The notes under the pieces: generated by a model
What the model saw: only the letters and a program-made list of their open reading frames with translations
What the model was told of the DNA's origin: nothing
Databases searched by the model: none
Assembly (NCBI GenBank): GCA_964599635.1
Contig: CAZRGM010000002.1
Location: forward strand, 1 to 64,000
Source: WJMT01 sp964599635
GTDB taxonomy: Bacteria > Acidobacteriota > Aminicenantia > Aminicenantales > Aminicenantaceae
Direction of reading: 5' to 3'
Length of the DNA stretch: 64,000 bases
Program-made: the position numbers and the translations under genes
In this document: positions 16,696 to 24,905 of the stretch, piece after piece
Layout: every line of letters starts with the position of its first letter
Numbering within the stretch: the first letter of the stretch is position 1

Positions 16696-17379
16696 TTATA
16701 TTTTCGTCTCTGATTCTCCCTTTTTAGGAGAATAATCTTTGACGTTTAAAAGTTGATAAAGCAGATCCGTTTTCTCCTTATAGGCAGCCAGCAGGATATT
16801 TCGCGATTCAACATCTTCGGGATCGTTGAGAACCGCTTCGCGGCAGGATGCAATGGAAGAGTCAATCATATCCAGGTTGGCTTGAAAAACTTTGGCCACT
16901 TCTGGATCCATCCCATTTTCCTGAGCTTCAGCAGCTCTCAGCATGGATTGGATGGCCTTTTGGTAATACTTTTCCGCCTGTTTTAAATGAGCCACCGCTT
17001 TATCCTGCTTCCCAAACGGACTGATTCCTTTTTGATTCCCTATCAAAGTGATGCCGATGACCACAGCCCCTACAACAACCAAAAGAGACAAAACGCCTAC
17101 AGCATATCTGAGCTGTGGAGACCATCTCCACATTTTTTTCTGTGACTCATGGGGAGAAGTTTGAAGTTCCAATCCTTGTCTGATGCGGGTCCAAACATAA
17201 GGGGATGGAGAACCCGCCTCTAATTTCTGAGCGGTTTGAGCAATGCTTTTATACTCTTCCATAAATCTTCGGCATTTTTCACAGGTTTTAAGATGCTGTT
17301 CCAAAGAAAAACGCTGGGAAGAATCCAACTCTCCGTCAATGTAATCGCTGATTAATTTTTTGGCTTTTTTGCATCTCAT
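16696..17379 (-). CDS. zinc-finger anti-sigma factor, membrane-anchored
   Basis: 227 aa. The N-terminus has the ZAS motif: MRCKKAKKLISDYIDGEL, then HLKTCEKCRRF (His-x3-Cys-x2-Cys). A single transmembrane helix (VGVLSLLVVVGAVVIGITLIG) follows at ~95-115. The C-terminal ~110 residues are helical and periplasmic, with AEKYYQKAIQSML suggesting a TPR-like arrangement. It starts 13 bases after the sigma-factor stop. It should hold the ECF sigma factor at the membrane until a periplasmic signal releases it. Confidence 0.88.
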   Translation of the reverse strand: MRCKKAKKLISDYIDGELDSSQRFSLEQHLKTCEKCRRFMEEYKSIAQTAQKLEAGSPSPYVWTRIRQGLELQTSPHESQKKMWRWSPQLRYAVGVLSLLVVVGAVVIGITLIGNQKGISPFGKQDKAVAHLKQAEKYYQKAIQSMLRAAEAQENGMDPEVAKVFQANLDMIDSSIASCREAVLNDPEDVESRNILLAAYKEKTDLLYQLLNVKDYSPKKGESETKI

Positions 17380-17391
17380 TTTATTCTCCTT

Positions 17392-17958
17392 TTATAGGAC
17401 CTGTCGGGTCTGAAGCTTTTTTCTAAGCTTTCCCCTGGCTTTAAAAAGCTGAGATTTTGATGTCCCCTCTGAACACTTCAGTATCTCAGCCACTTCGCGG
17501 TGTTTGAATCCCTGAACATCATGAAGGATGAACACACTTCTCAGTCCGGGTGGGAGTTCTTTGATTGCTTTTTTCAGGCTTTCTTCCTTCAGATCTTCAG
17601 GTTCTCCGCTTGATTCTTCTCCCACAAAATCCATCACACTATCTAAAGAAAGGGATCTTTGATTCTGTGTTTTGATCTTCCTTAAATAACTGATGCAGGT
17701 ATTCACTAAAATTCGGTAGGCCCAACCTACAAAGGCCTGGTTATTATCGAGTCGGTGCAGATTGGTGAATATTTTTATAAAAGCATCCTGAAGGATATCT
17801 TCGGCTGCAGCCTGGTTCTGAGTGTACCAGTAGGAAACGCCAAAAAATTTTCCTTTGAGCTGTTCATAAACCGATTCCATGGCTTCATGATCGCCCTCGC
17901 GGGACCGGTCAATAAGGTCAGGGGAAACCAAATAATTTTCATTGACTTTATATTCCAT
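17392..17958 (-). CDS. ECF RNA polymerase sigma factor
   Basis: 188 aa from ATG 17958, preceded by AAGGAA. An in-frame ATG at 18051 lacks a ribosome site and would add 31 unmatched residues. Region 2 is around residues 15-85 (EDILQDAFIKIFTNLHRLD and FVGWAYRILVNTC). Region 4 is around 120-180 (LPPGLRSVFILHDVQGFKH then REVAEILKCSEGTSKSQLF, the -35-binding helix-turn-helix). It is SigE/RpoE-like. The operon order sigma, anti-sigma, DUF4097 indicates envelope-signal regulation, likely with self-activation. No clear ECF promoter was identified upstream. Confidence 0.93.
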   Translation of the reverse strand: MEYKVNENYLVSPDLIDRSREGDHEAMESVYEQLKGKFFGVSYWYTQNQAAAEDILQDAFIKIFTNLHRLDNNQAFVGWAYRILVNTCISYLRKIKTQNQRSLSLDSVMDFVGEESSGEPEDLKEESLKKAIKELPPGLRSVFILHDVQGFKHREVAEILKCSEGTSKSQLFKARGKLRKKLQTRQVL

Positions 17959-18210
17959 CACTGGTTCCTTGGTTTTTGAAGGTATTCTATCATATTCCAG
18001 GCATCTCGTGCTGAGGCTGAAGAGATTTAAAGTCATTTCTGTGTTTATCATGGGTCACACTCAGTATTAAGGATGAAATAGGGCTTAAAAAGGTTGCTTT
18101 TTAATATATTTTTTTTATTAAAAGATCAGATTGTTTTTATTCTACGAAAAAAATTAGATTTCTCCCTCTCTAGGAAATCAGGTTCTAAAGGATTTGGAAT
18201 GATTTTTGGG

Positions 18211-18567
18211 CTACTTGAACAACTGAATGGTCTTGCTATTAAAAAGAATAACGATGGAATAGATCCCCAGTGCTGTACCAAAGGGAAAACATAACAGATT
18301 GAAAAAAGCCAAAACCACGGTTAATATTCGGCCCCATTCTTTTCTTTTTGAAAGAGCAATCCCGGCGATGATATCCGGGAGGGAAAGAATCGCTATAAAG
18401 GATGTCACCCAGATAGCCACCGTCCGTAAAATAATAGGAGCCTCATGACCTATATCCGGGATAAAAGAAGTCCCGAATAAAATCCCAAAAATAAAAATGG
18501 CCCATACAAAACCCAGTGCCCCTGAGACAATCCATAAAACCGAAATGATTTTCACATGATTTTCCAT
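18211..18567 (-). CDS. small integral membrane protein
   Basis: 118 aa with three to four hydrophobic segments (~8-35, ~45-75 and ~82-108). No family is recognised with certainty. The layout resembles small DUF4064/DUF2127-type membrane proteins. It lies between the Mut7-C gene and the sigma-factor operon on the same strand, 29 bases after the Mut7-C stop. Confidence 0.65.
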   Translation of the reverse strand: MENHVKIISVLWIVSGALGFVWAIFIFGILFGTSFIPDIGHEAPIILRTVAIWVTSFIAILSLPDIIAGIALSKRKEWGRILTVVLAFFNLLCFPFGTALGIYSIVILFNSKTIQLFK

Positions 18568-18596
18568 TGCAATCTCCCTAAAATGCTTATCTTATA

Positions 18597-19058
18597 TTAA
18601 TCTTTTTCCAGAATATCTTCAATCTTAAAATTCATATCGCTGTGATGCGTCCCGGGCCAAAACACTCGGCCGCATTGAGGACAGAGCGCAAATGAATTGG
18701 ACCGCTCAAAAACAAAGGGAGCCACTAAGTTTTTGGCTTGTTTTCTGGAAATGGGCTTCAGCGGAACATTGCATTCGATGCATCTGGAATAAGGCTTGAC
18801 ATGCTCTCTGAGCTCTAATTCATCCAGCACCTGTCTGACCTGTGACTTCCAGTGCTCGCTTCTAATAAAAACAATCTTGATCTGCTTGGCTTTTTCAACA
18901 ATTCCGGTATCCCGGGTCAGCAGGATGCGGTCTTGCTTTTGGGCCGTGTCAATAAGATCTTTATCCTCAGCGTTACAGAAAAAAAGTGTATCAAATCCCA
19001 GGATTCTCAGCCATTTGGCCAATTTCCCCAGCATACAATCAACCACAAATTTCATCAT
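18597..19058 (-). CDS. Mut7-C RNase domain protein (PIN-like nuclease with zinc ribbon)
   Basis: 153 aa; starts with two ATGs, either usable, after AAGAAGAG. The N-terminal ~75 residues carry the Mut7-C signature: FVVDCMLGKLAKWLRILGFD, LIDTAQKQDRILLTRDT. These supply PIN-type acidic residues (Asp7, the Asp of TRDT). The C-terminal half has two CxxC pairs (CIECN and CPQCG) for a zinc ribbon, ending in the usual FWPGTHHSDM. It is a complete, normal-length cytoplasmic RNase-like protein of unknown substrate. Confidence 0.92.
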   Translation of the reverse strand: MMKFVVDCMLGKLAKWLRILGFDTLFFCNAEDKDLIDTAQKQDRILLTRDTGIVEKAKQIKIVFIRSEHWKSQVRQVLDELELREHVKPYSRCIECNVPLKPISRKQAKNLVAPFVFERSNSFALCPQCGRVFWPGTHHSDMNFKIEDILEKD

Positions 19059-19191
19059 TCTCTTCTTTATCTATCATACCACAACGTGTTGATAATTCAG
19101 GTTGACAGGGATTTAACTTTATTCAGAGGATCTAAAACCACCGAATCTCTTCTGGTTTGTATAACTGTATTCACTGGCTAAAATAATAGAT

Positions 19192-19267
19192 TGGTGGACG
19201 GTAGGGGACTCGAACCCCCGACCTCAGCGTTGCGAACGCCACGCTCTCCCAACTGAGCTAACCGCCC
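19192..19267 (-). tRNA. tRNA-Ala (CGC)
   Basis: The minus strand gives acceptor GGGCGGT / ACCGTCC, D arm GCTC..GAGC, and anticodon loop TTCGCAA (CGC). The T arm is GGGGG-TTCGAGT-CCCCT, with discriminator A and an encoded CCA. The G3-U70 pair expected for alanine identity is present. 76 bases including CCA. Confidence 0.95.
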
Positions 19268-19303
19268 ACGGTGTTAAGTCGTTGATCTCCCCTATAATTT
19301 ACC

Positions 19304-19346
19304 ATAAAAAACAGTAATAAAAAACAGTAACACAATACCTTTTTAC
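19304..19346 (+). repeat. left direct repeat of the GC-richer segment
   Basis: 43 bases: a doubled A-rich AAAAAACAG unit followed by CACAATACCTTTTTAC. About 37 of 43 positions match 21040-21082. It starts 37 bases after the tRNA-Ala 5' end. Confidence 0.6.
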
Positions 19347-19422
19347 CAATTTTTTTTATGGCTTTATACAAGCTCAGCTCTCTATGGCGGCTGAGGAAAA
19401 TTTTATTGGGGACGCTCCAGAG

Positions 19423-19516
19423 TTATTGGGGACGCTCCATAAGGTACCACCCTATATTACAGAATCCATTTATTGGGGACGCTCCATAAGGTACCACCCT
19501 ATATTACAGAATCCAT
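19423..19516 (+). repeat. 47-bp tandem duplication
   Basis: Two identical consecutive 47-base units begin TTATTGGGGACGCTCC and contain GGTACCACCCTATATTACAG. A partial third start (about 17 bases) lies at 19403-19419. Non-coding. The other bases of 19347-19733 show no gene. Confidence 0.85.
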
Positions 19517-19733
19517 TGGTACCTAAGAAAGTATTCCAGATTGTCTCTTTTAGAAATATTTCTATTTAATACATAACCGCAATTCTGTGGCCATAAGTTT
19601 CTAGATGGAGTGGGACCTGACGAATTCGGACAATCGATGCTTGCATTCTGATATTAAGCAATGTATGTAAGTGGGAGATTTTAGACTAGGGTGGCTCCTA
19701 ATGGGATGTCCCCATATCTATCACTCTTTTCTG

Positions 19734-19763
19734 TTGACTAGAGCTAATTTTTATGTGTATGAT
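19734..19763 (+). promoter_or_regulatory. promoter, TTGACT-18-TATGAT
   Basis: TTGACT at 19734-19739 and TATGAT at 19758-19763, with spacer ending TTTTTATGTG. It shares layout and the ATGTG-TAT core with promoters at 21173 and 25874. It precedes the IucA/IucC-like gene. Confidence 0.6.
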
Positions 19764-19810
19764 TTTCTCGCTTGAGCCTCAATAATGCTTTAAATAGAAA
19801 TATAAAAAAG

Positions 19811-21038
19811 ATGAGGAAAAGTTTTGAACAATTAAATTATCTGGAAAGATACCGGAACGAAGGGACGAAGACTTACAGCCAGCACGCCGACTATACAGAA
19901 GCACAGGATCGATTTCAGCCCAGAGCGCAAGTTCCCTCATTTGAATTGCCTTGCTTCAAAATAGCACATGACTCTGCGCATATTTATACCGCAAACCCTT
20001 CGCCCGAACTCTCAGCCATTTATATCGATCAAGAGCATGTTTTGTTCTGTGTTCATCCTCAGGTCCTTGCTGAACTGAACACAGATCCTTATGTTGTTGA
20101 AATACGACGCACCGGTCACTCCTGTGCGCCATTTAAAGTTACACCCAGCTCTTCAACACGAACGCTCCTGGTTTTGGGAATGACACCGGAGCATGCTCTC
20201 AAGGTCCACTTTCCGTTCCGCATTTCACGTTATGGCCGCAAAATGCGCGATGAGGTCATTGAGCAGGCGATCAACGTGTCTAGAGAAATAGAGGCGGGTA
20301 TAGGCGTTTTTGACCGACGTTTTGCTTTTTTACGCGAAGTAATTGGAGTAGCCCACAAGAATCTATCGCCTGAATCCACACGGGGTGAAAACTGGGGCTA
20401 CCTGGTACGCGATATGCAGCCTTTCCCCAAGGTTGATGAAGATCGGCAGCTGGTTCCAGGTTTTGCCCTCTACGGAAGCGATTTGCTTAAGCGAGAAAAA
20501 GTTCCGCTTCTTTTCGAATTGATCGATCAGGCTGACCCCTGTGGGGACATCCTGGAAAATATCATGCTACCAATTATTCGCCATTGGATCACCTGTTTTC
20601 AACATTTCGGATTCCTGCTGGAACCTCACGGACAGAATACTCTTTTCGAAATTGACCGGGACCGGCGGATCAGAAGAGTCGTCCACCGGGACTTGAGTGT
20701 CGGGATCGATATGCGCCGCCGCCGTGAGCTTAAGCGCGCCGATGACAGCATCAACGGCTATAATCGGATGGAAACAAGGCCACTTTCACAGCATAACCTA
20801 CGACAAATTCATAGGCAGCCATTTCTTTGACCGGCTCGTCGACCTCTGCTGCACAAGATATCCTCAACTCCACGCTGAGGACTTTCGAAGCCCCTGCCGG
20901 GATGAATTTGCCCGTCTTTTCCCCCGATACCAGGACTATATGCCCGGAACGATTCAATATTTCAAAGAAGAATATGATAAGTTCGGCAAGCCGTTCTACA
21001 AAGACACAGGTGAATTACCGGTCTGGCGCCCGGTTTGA
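19811..21038 (+). pseudogene. IucA/IucC-family siderophore-synthase-like gene, frameshifted
   Basis: Frame 1 (from ATG 19811, or TTG 19772) carries HFPFRISRYGRKMRDEV, FLLEPHGQNTLFEIDRD and RVVHRDLSVGIDMRRRREL. These match the conserved C-terminal half of NIS synthetases (IucA/IucC) leading into the FhuF-like tail. Homology then jumps to another frame, GHFHSITYDKFIGSHFFDRL, ending at 21038. The shift lies at about 20770-20782 (GGAAACAAGGCC), consistent with one extra base. The joined product would be ~410-430 aa, shorter than ~580-600 aa synthetases. The usual N-terminal ATP/citrate-binding region is not evident, so it is a divergent or N-truncated member. Base composition is clearly more GC-rich than its neighbours. 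Start and function are uncertain. Confidence 0.65.
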
Positions 21039-21039
21039 T

Positions 21040-21082
21040 ATGAAAAACAGGTATGAAAAACAGGTACACAATACCTTTTTAC
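21040..21082 (+). repeat. right direct repeat, with terminator-like end
   Basis: 43 bases matching 19304-19346. AGGTA / TACCT with a CACAA loop and five T make a weak intrinsic terminator just after the IucA-like gene. Confidence 0.6.
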
Positions 21083-21172
21083 TTATTTCTTTGCTCATGA
21101 AAATGGGAATATGCTCATTTCCTCAAAAGACAAGCTGAACTCATTATTTCTGTGCTAAGAAACAGGTGTTTA

Positions 21173-21202
21173 TTGACTCAAATTGCTTCTCATGTGTATT
21201 AT
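21173..21202 (+). promoter_or_regulatory. promoter, TTGACT-18-TATTAT
   Basis: TTGACT at 21173-21178 and TATTAT at 21197-21202, spacer ending CATGTG. It lies 57 bases before the M64 peptidase start. Confidence 0.65.
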
Positions 21203-21259
21203 TATCGATAGAATCACTTAAAGAGAAAAATTTGATGAAAACAAAAAAATGGAGGATAA

Positions 21260-22744
21260 ATGAGACAAAAAAGATTATTCCTTTTGCTTATTTTTTGGGG
21301 CTTTTTACAGTTTTACTTATTTTCACAGACAGATATCCGTTTTGATGATTATTTTTTAGATGCCACCCTGCGGGTTGACTATTTCCAAACAGGAGATTCC
21401 GCAGAACTTTTATTCAGCATCGACCAGATCTACAAACAGGATGATTGGGCAGGAAATCCTGAAAAACTTATCGATTATTTCAACAGCGGGATGTACTATC
21501 TTAAAGTATACTCCATTTCAACCAATAAACTCATTTACTCCCGCGGTTTTGCCACCATATTCGGTGAGTACCGCACCACAGATCCGGCTCGCCAAGGAAT
21601 CAAAAAGACATTTCATCAAACTTTGCTTCTTCCCTTTCCCAAATCTTCTATTTTGTTTGTGATTGAAGGAAGAGATCCCAGCCAGCAAAACCTACTCTGC
21701 CCTATCTTCTCCACAAAGATCGATCCCAAGGATGTGAATATCATCCATCACACTCCGTCTCCTAACAATAAAGTGTTCACCCTTCTTGAAAACGGCCACA
21801 CCCATAATAAGGTAGATTTTTTGTTTGTTGCTGAAGGATATACAGAAGGTGAAGCTGAAAAATTCAAGAAGGATATAGCTCGCCTCACAGAAGTCCTGTT
21901 CAACACTGAACCCTTCAAATCACAGAAGCAACGCTTCAATGTGCGGGGTGTTTTCCGGCCCTCTTTTGAATCCGGGGTGGACCAACCGCATAAAGGAATT
22001 TTTCGAAATACGGCTGTAAGCGCATCTTTCAACGCCCTTGACCTTCCGCGCTATCTTCTCCTTGATGACAATAGGGCTCTGCGGGATATCGCTTCCTGTG
22101 CTCCCTATGATTCAGTGATTGTCATTGCTAATAGTGAACGCTACGGAGGCGGTGGTATTTATAATGACTACACCATGACCACTGTAGATCATGAAAGAAG
22201 CGAGGAGGTTTTTAGGCACGAACTCGGCCATGGTTTTGGAAATCTGGCAGATGAATACTTTACCTCCACTGTTTCCTACAATGAATTCTATCCTCCAGGT
22301 ATAGAACCCCATGAGCCCAATATCACAGCCCTTCTTGATCCTGAGAATATCAAGTGGAAACATTTACTGACTCCCGGAATTAAGATTCCCACACCCTGGG
22401 GTCAAGATGAACTGGAAAATTTGAGAAAAGAAAGAGAGACGGTGGTGTCTGAACTTCAAAAAAAATTTGAACTCCTTAAACAAACCCAACCTGACTCTAA
22501 GAAAATTAAATCCCTCAAAAACAAAATTGAAGAGATCCAAAAATCATTCCAGTATCGGATCGATCAAGTTAGAAAAAAGTATCATAGTTTATACCAAGGC
22601 AAAATCGGTGTTTTTGAGGGAGCAGGCTATTCCCCCAAAGGATTGTACAGATCTGAAGTGCACGTGGGTATGTTTTATAATGGAGAGTACGGCAAAGTCA
22701 GCGAAGAAGCTCTGCTTAAGCAGATTCTTCACCTCAGCCGCTGA
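21260..22744 (+). CDS. M64 (IgA-peptidase-type) zinc metallopeptidase, exported
   Basis: 494 aa, ATG with GGAGG upstream and a signal peptide ending FSQ. An N-terminal beta domain (~25-170) is followed by the M64 catalytic domain: FLFVAEGYTEGE at ~190 and GGGGIYNDYTMTTVDH before the zinc motif HELGHGFGNLADEY. His320, Glu321 and His324 fit HExxH, with the Asp of ADEY as third ligand. A Lys/Glu coiled coil (~395-450) and GAGYSPKGLYRSEVHVGMFY complete it. It is probably a secreted or periplasmic endopeptidase. Biological substrate is unknown. It is preceded by its own promoter. Confidence 0.92.
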   Translation: MRQKRLFLLLIFWGFLQFYLFSQTDIRFDDYFLDATLRVDYFQTGDSAELLFSIDQIYKQDDWAGNPEKLIDYFNSGMYYLKVYSISTNKLIYSRGFATIFGEYRTTDPARQGIKKTFHQTLLLPFPKSSILFVIEGRDPSQQNLLCPIFSTKIDPKDVNIIHHTPSPNNKVFTLLENGHTHNKVDFLFVAEGYTEGEAEKFKKDIARLTEVLFNTEPFKSQKQRFNVRGVFRPSFESGVDQPHKGIFRNTAVSASFNALDLPRYLLLDDNRALRDIASCAPYDSVIVIANSERYGGGGIYNDYTMTTVDHERSEEVFRHELGHGFGNLADEYFTSTVSYNEFYPPGIEPHEPNITALLDPENIKWKHLLTPGIKIPTPWGQDELENLRKERETVVSELQKKFELLKQTQPDSKKIKSLKNKIEEIQKSFQYRIDQVRKKYHSLYQGKIGVFEGAGYSPKGLYRSEVHVGMFYNGEYGKVSEEALLKQILHLSR

Positions 22745-22857
22745 CTCTAAATGGGAGACGTCTTACTTATCTTTATTTACTTTTTATGTTTATCAACTTT
22801 ACCTGAGTCATGCTTGTTTATTGAGTGTGTTGGAGTTATAATTTTTGTGTGGGGAAA

Positions 22858-23901
22858 ATGAAAAAGATTAAATTTTTAAGCTCATTATCCATTTTTCTGT
22901 TATTCATCACCTTTTCCTTTTTTCTTGCCTACGCTGATGACACCCAATGTATTTGGACTGGGGTGGAAAAAATTGTGGCAATAGGAGACGTTCACGGAGA
23001 TTATGATAATTTTACCACTATACTGATAAAAACAGGCATTGTATCCCATGAATTATCCTGGAAATCCGGAAAAACACATCTTGTCCAAACAGGGGATGTG
23101 ATGGATAGGGGACCTGATGCCAAAAAGATTTTGGAACTTATCATGAGGCTGGAGAGAGAATCTGAAAAATCAGGGGGCAGGGTTCACTTTTTGATTGGAA
23201 ACCATGAAGAAATGAATATTACCGGAATCTCCTTAGAACAGCCAGGATACGTCCCCCCTGAACAGTTTGTCTCCTTTCTTCCCGAAGAATACAGAAAGGA
23301 AATGGAGGAAAAACTTAAAAAGAACTATGATGATCCGGACCCTATTTCAGAGAAAATTATTATGGATTACTGGAACCGCCTTATGAATCATAATGAAAAG
23401 GCCAAAAGAAAGTATATAGAAAATTTCAATAAACAGTACGGGAACTGGATTTTAAAACACAATGCTGTTATTAAGATAAACAATATTGTTTTTGTTCACG
23501 GAGGAATCAGCAAGAAATTTTCTAAATGGGAATTACAAGAAATTAACGACCGAGCGCGGCACGAACTATCGGTCATTCAAAAGGCTTATTTGAAAAACAG
23601 ACCTCTTAATATAAACTTGGAAATCGTTTTTCAGAGCAATGGGCCATTTTGGTATAGGGAATTAGCCAGCCAGGATGAAAACTATTTCAAACCAGAAGTT
23701 GATGTTATATTTAACAATTTAGATGCGAAGGCCATGGTCATAGCTCATACCCCAAAAACTGGAATAACTGTATCAGCTGAAAACATGAGCCGTTTTGATA
23801 AGAGAGTATGGGTCATTGACACCGGTATATCAAAGGCATACGGCGGCAAACTCAGCGCATTGATCATTGAAAATGGAAATTTCTCTGTATGGGGTGAATA
23901 A
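22858..23901 (+). CDS. exported PPP-type metallophosphatase (Shewanella-like phosphatase)
   Basis: 347 aa from ATG 22858 (GGGGA upstream); the longer frame from 22825 adds residues before the signal. The signal peptide is MKKIKFLSSL...FLAYA. All PPP motifs are present: GDVHGD (Asp44, His46), GDVMDRG (Asp80), GNHEE, VHGG and AHTPKTG. This is the Ser/Thr protein phosphatase signature with a two-metal centre, in a Shewanella-like form. It acts outside the cytoplasm. The next gene starts one base after its stop, so it is co-transcribed with a kinase-fold protein. Protein phosphatase activity is inferred from motifs; small phosphoesters remain possible. Confidence 0.85.
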   Translation: MKKIKFLSSLSIFLLFITFSFFLAYADDTQCIWTGVEKIVAIGDVHGDYDNFTTILIKTGIVSHELSWKSGKTHLVQTGDVMDRGPDAKKILELIMRLERESEKSGGRVHFLIGNHEEMNITGISLEQPGYVPPEQFVSFLPEEYRKEMEEKLKKNYDDPDPISEKIIMDYWNRLMNHNEKAKRKYIENFNKQYGNWILKHNAVIKINNIVFVHGGISKKFSKWELQEINDRARHELSVIQKAYLKNRPLNINLEIVFQSNGPFWYRELASQDENYFKPEVDVIFNNLDAKAMVIAHTPKTGITVSAENMSRFDKRVWVIDTGISKAYGGKLSALIIENGNFSVWGE

Positions 23902-23902
23902 A

Positions 23903-24697
23903 ATGAAAAAAAGAAGTAAAAAATTTTCCACTTTTTTGGTGATATTCATTTTTCTTTCTCTTTCTTATTTAACTCCAAATCAAAACAAAAAATCTCTTAA
24001 CCGCGATGAATTAGAAAAATATTTAAAAAATGCTGAGATTGTTTCCATTGAAAAAGATCTGGAATTGGGCAGAACAAACTTCTGGATAGTGACTCTGAGT
24101 GACGGAATAAAAGAACGAAAAGCTATCTTTAAGCATGTCAACCGCCCAAGACCTTCCCTTCTTCCAGATTGTTATAAATATGAAATAGCCGCTTACCGGC
24201 TGAACAAAATGTTGAATCTTAATATTGTTCCTCCCGTAGTTGAAAGAAAAATAGAAAATCAAACCGGCTCTATTCAACTTTTAATAGAAAATGTGATTAC
24301 GGATAGAGACCGAAGACTTAGAAATATCAAACCAGAAAATCTAAATGAATTCAAAAATGACCTTGACATCATCCTCGTTTTTGAAAACCTTGCTTGTGAC
24401 CAGTGCCGTGACAGTAGTGACATTCTCATTGAATCAGATCATTGGAAGGTCTGGAGAGTGGATTTCTCTGAAGCTTTCCCTCCTTCCTCGGCTAGTTTAG
24501 AGTTATGCCAGATCGAGCGCTGTTCTAAAGCTCTTTATCATCGTCTTCTGGATCTGGACAACAATAAATTAAAAACAGAACTTGATCCTTACTTAAACGA
24601 AAAAGAAATCAACTTTTTGTTAGAAAGAAAACAATTAATCATTAAAACCCTTAAAAATCTAATCGAAAAAAAAGGAGAAAAACAAGTCCTTTTTTAG
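23903..24697 (+). CDS. exported kinase-fold protein, probable pseudokinase
   Basis: 264 aa from ATG 23903, using GGGG of the upstream gene's end as ribosome site. It has a signal or anchor helix at 8-24. It is a clear paralogue of the protein at 24906: AIFK (Lys77), YKYEIAAYRLNKMLNLNIVPP (Glu94), a hinge-like SIQLLIENVI, and WRVDFSEAF (Asp187). In the catalytic-loop region, where the paralogue has DRHQN, this one reads CRDSS. The His and Asn are lost and the Asp position is unclear, but the putative metal-binding Asp187 is kept. It may be a regulatory pseudokinase or have altered chemistry. The kinase-fold assignment rests on motif spacing. Confidence 0.6.
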   Translation: MKKRSKKFSTFLVIFIFLSLSYLTPNQNKKSLNRDELEKYLKNAEIVSIEKDLELGRTNFWIVTLSDGIKERKAIFKHVNRPRPSLLPDCYKYEIAAYRLNKMLNLNIVPPVVERKIENQTGSIQLLIENVITDRDRRLRNIKPENLNEFKNDLDIILVFENLACDQCRDSSDILIESDHWKVWRVDFSEAFPPSSASLELCQIERCSKALYHRLLDLDNNKLKTELDPYLNEKEINFLLERKQLIIKTLKNLIEKKGEKQVLF

Positions 24698-24905
24698 ACT
24701 CTTATTATTTCCCAACGCCCATTTTTTGTGCAGTCTATTCTAATTCTAATCCAATCAATTTTTTATAAAAATAATTCTCTTTTATCAACAACTATTTTCA
24801 CAGAATTGGTGGAAAAAATTCTATGAAGTCGACTTTTCTTTTTATAATGACTTGACATTTTTTTTTATACCATAGAAAATTCTCTTAATAAGAGAGGAGG
24901 GTAAA

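Noticed and set aside
19403..19516. Possible CRISPR array from regularly repeated GGGGACGCTCC
   Set aside because: Two contiguous identical 47-bp units plus a fragment, with no distinct spacers and no cas genes: a tandem duplication.
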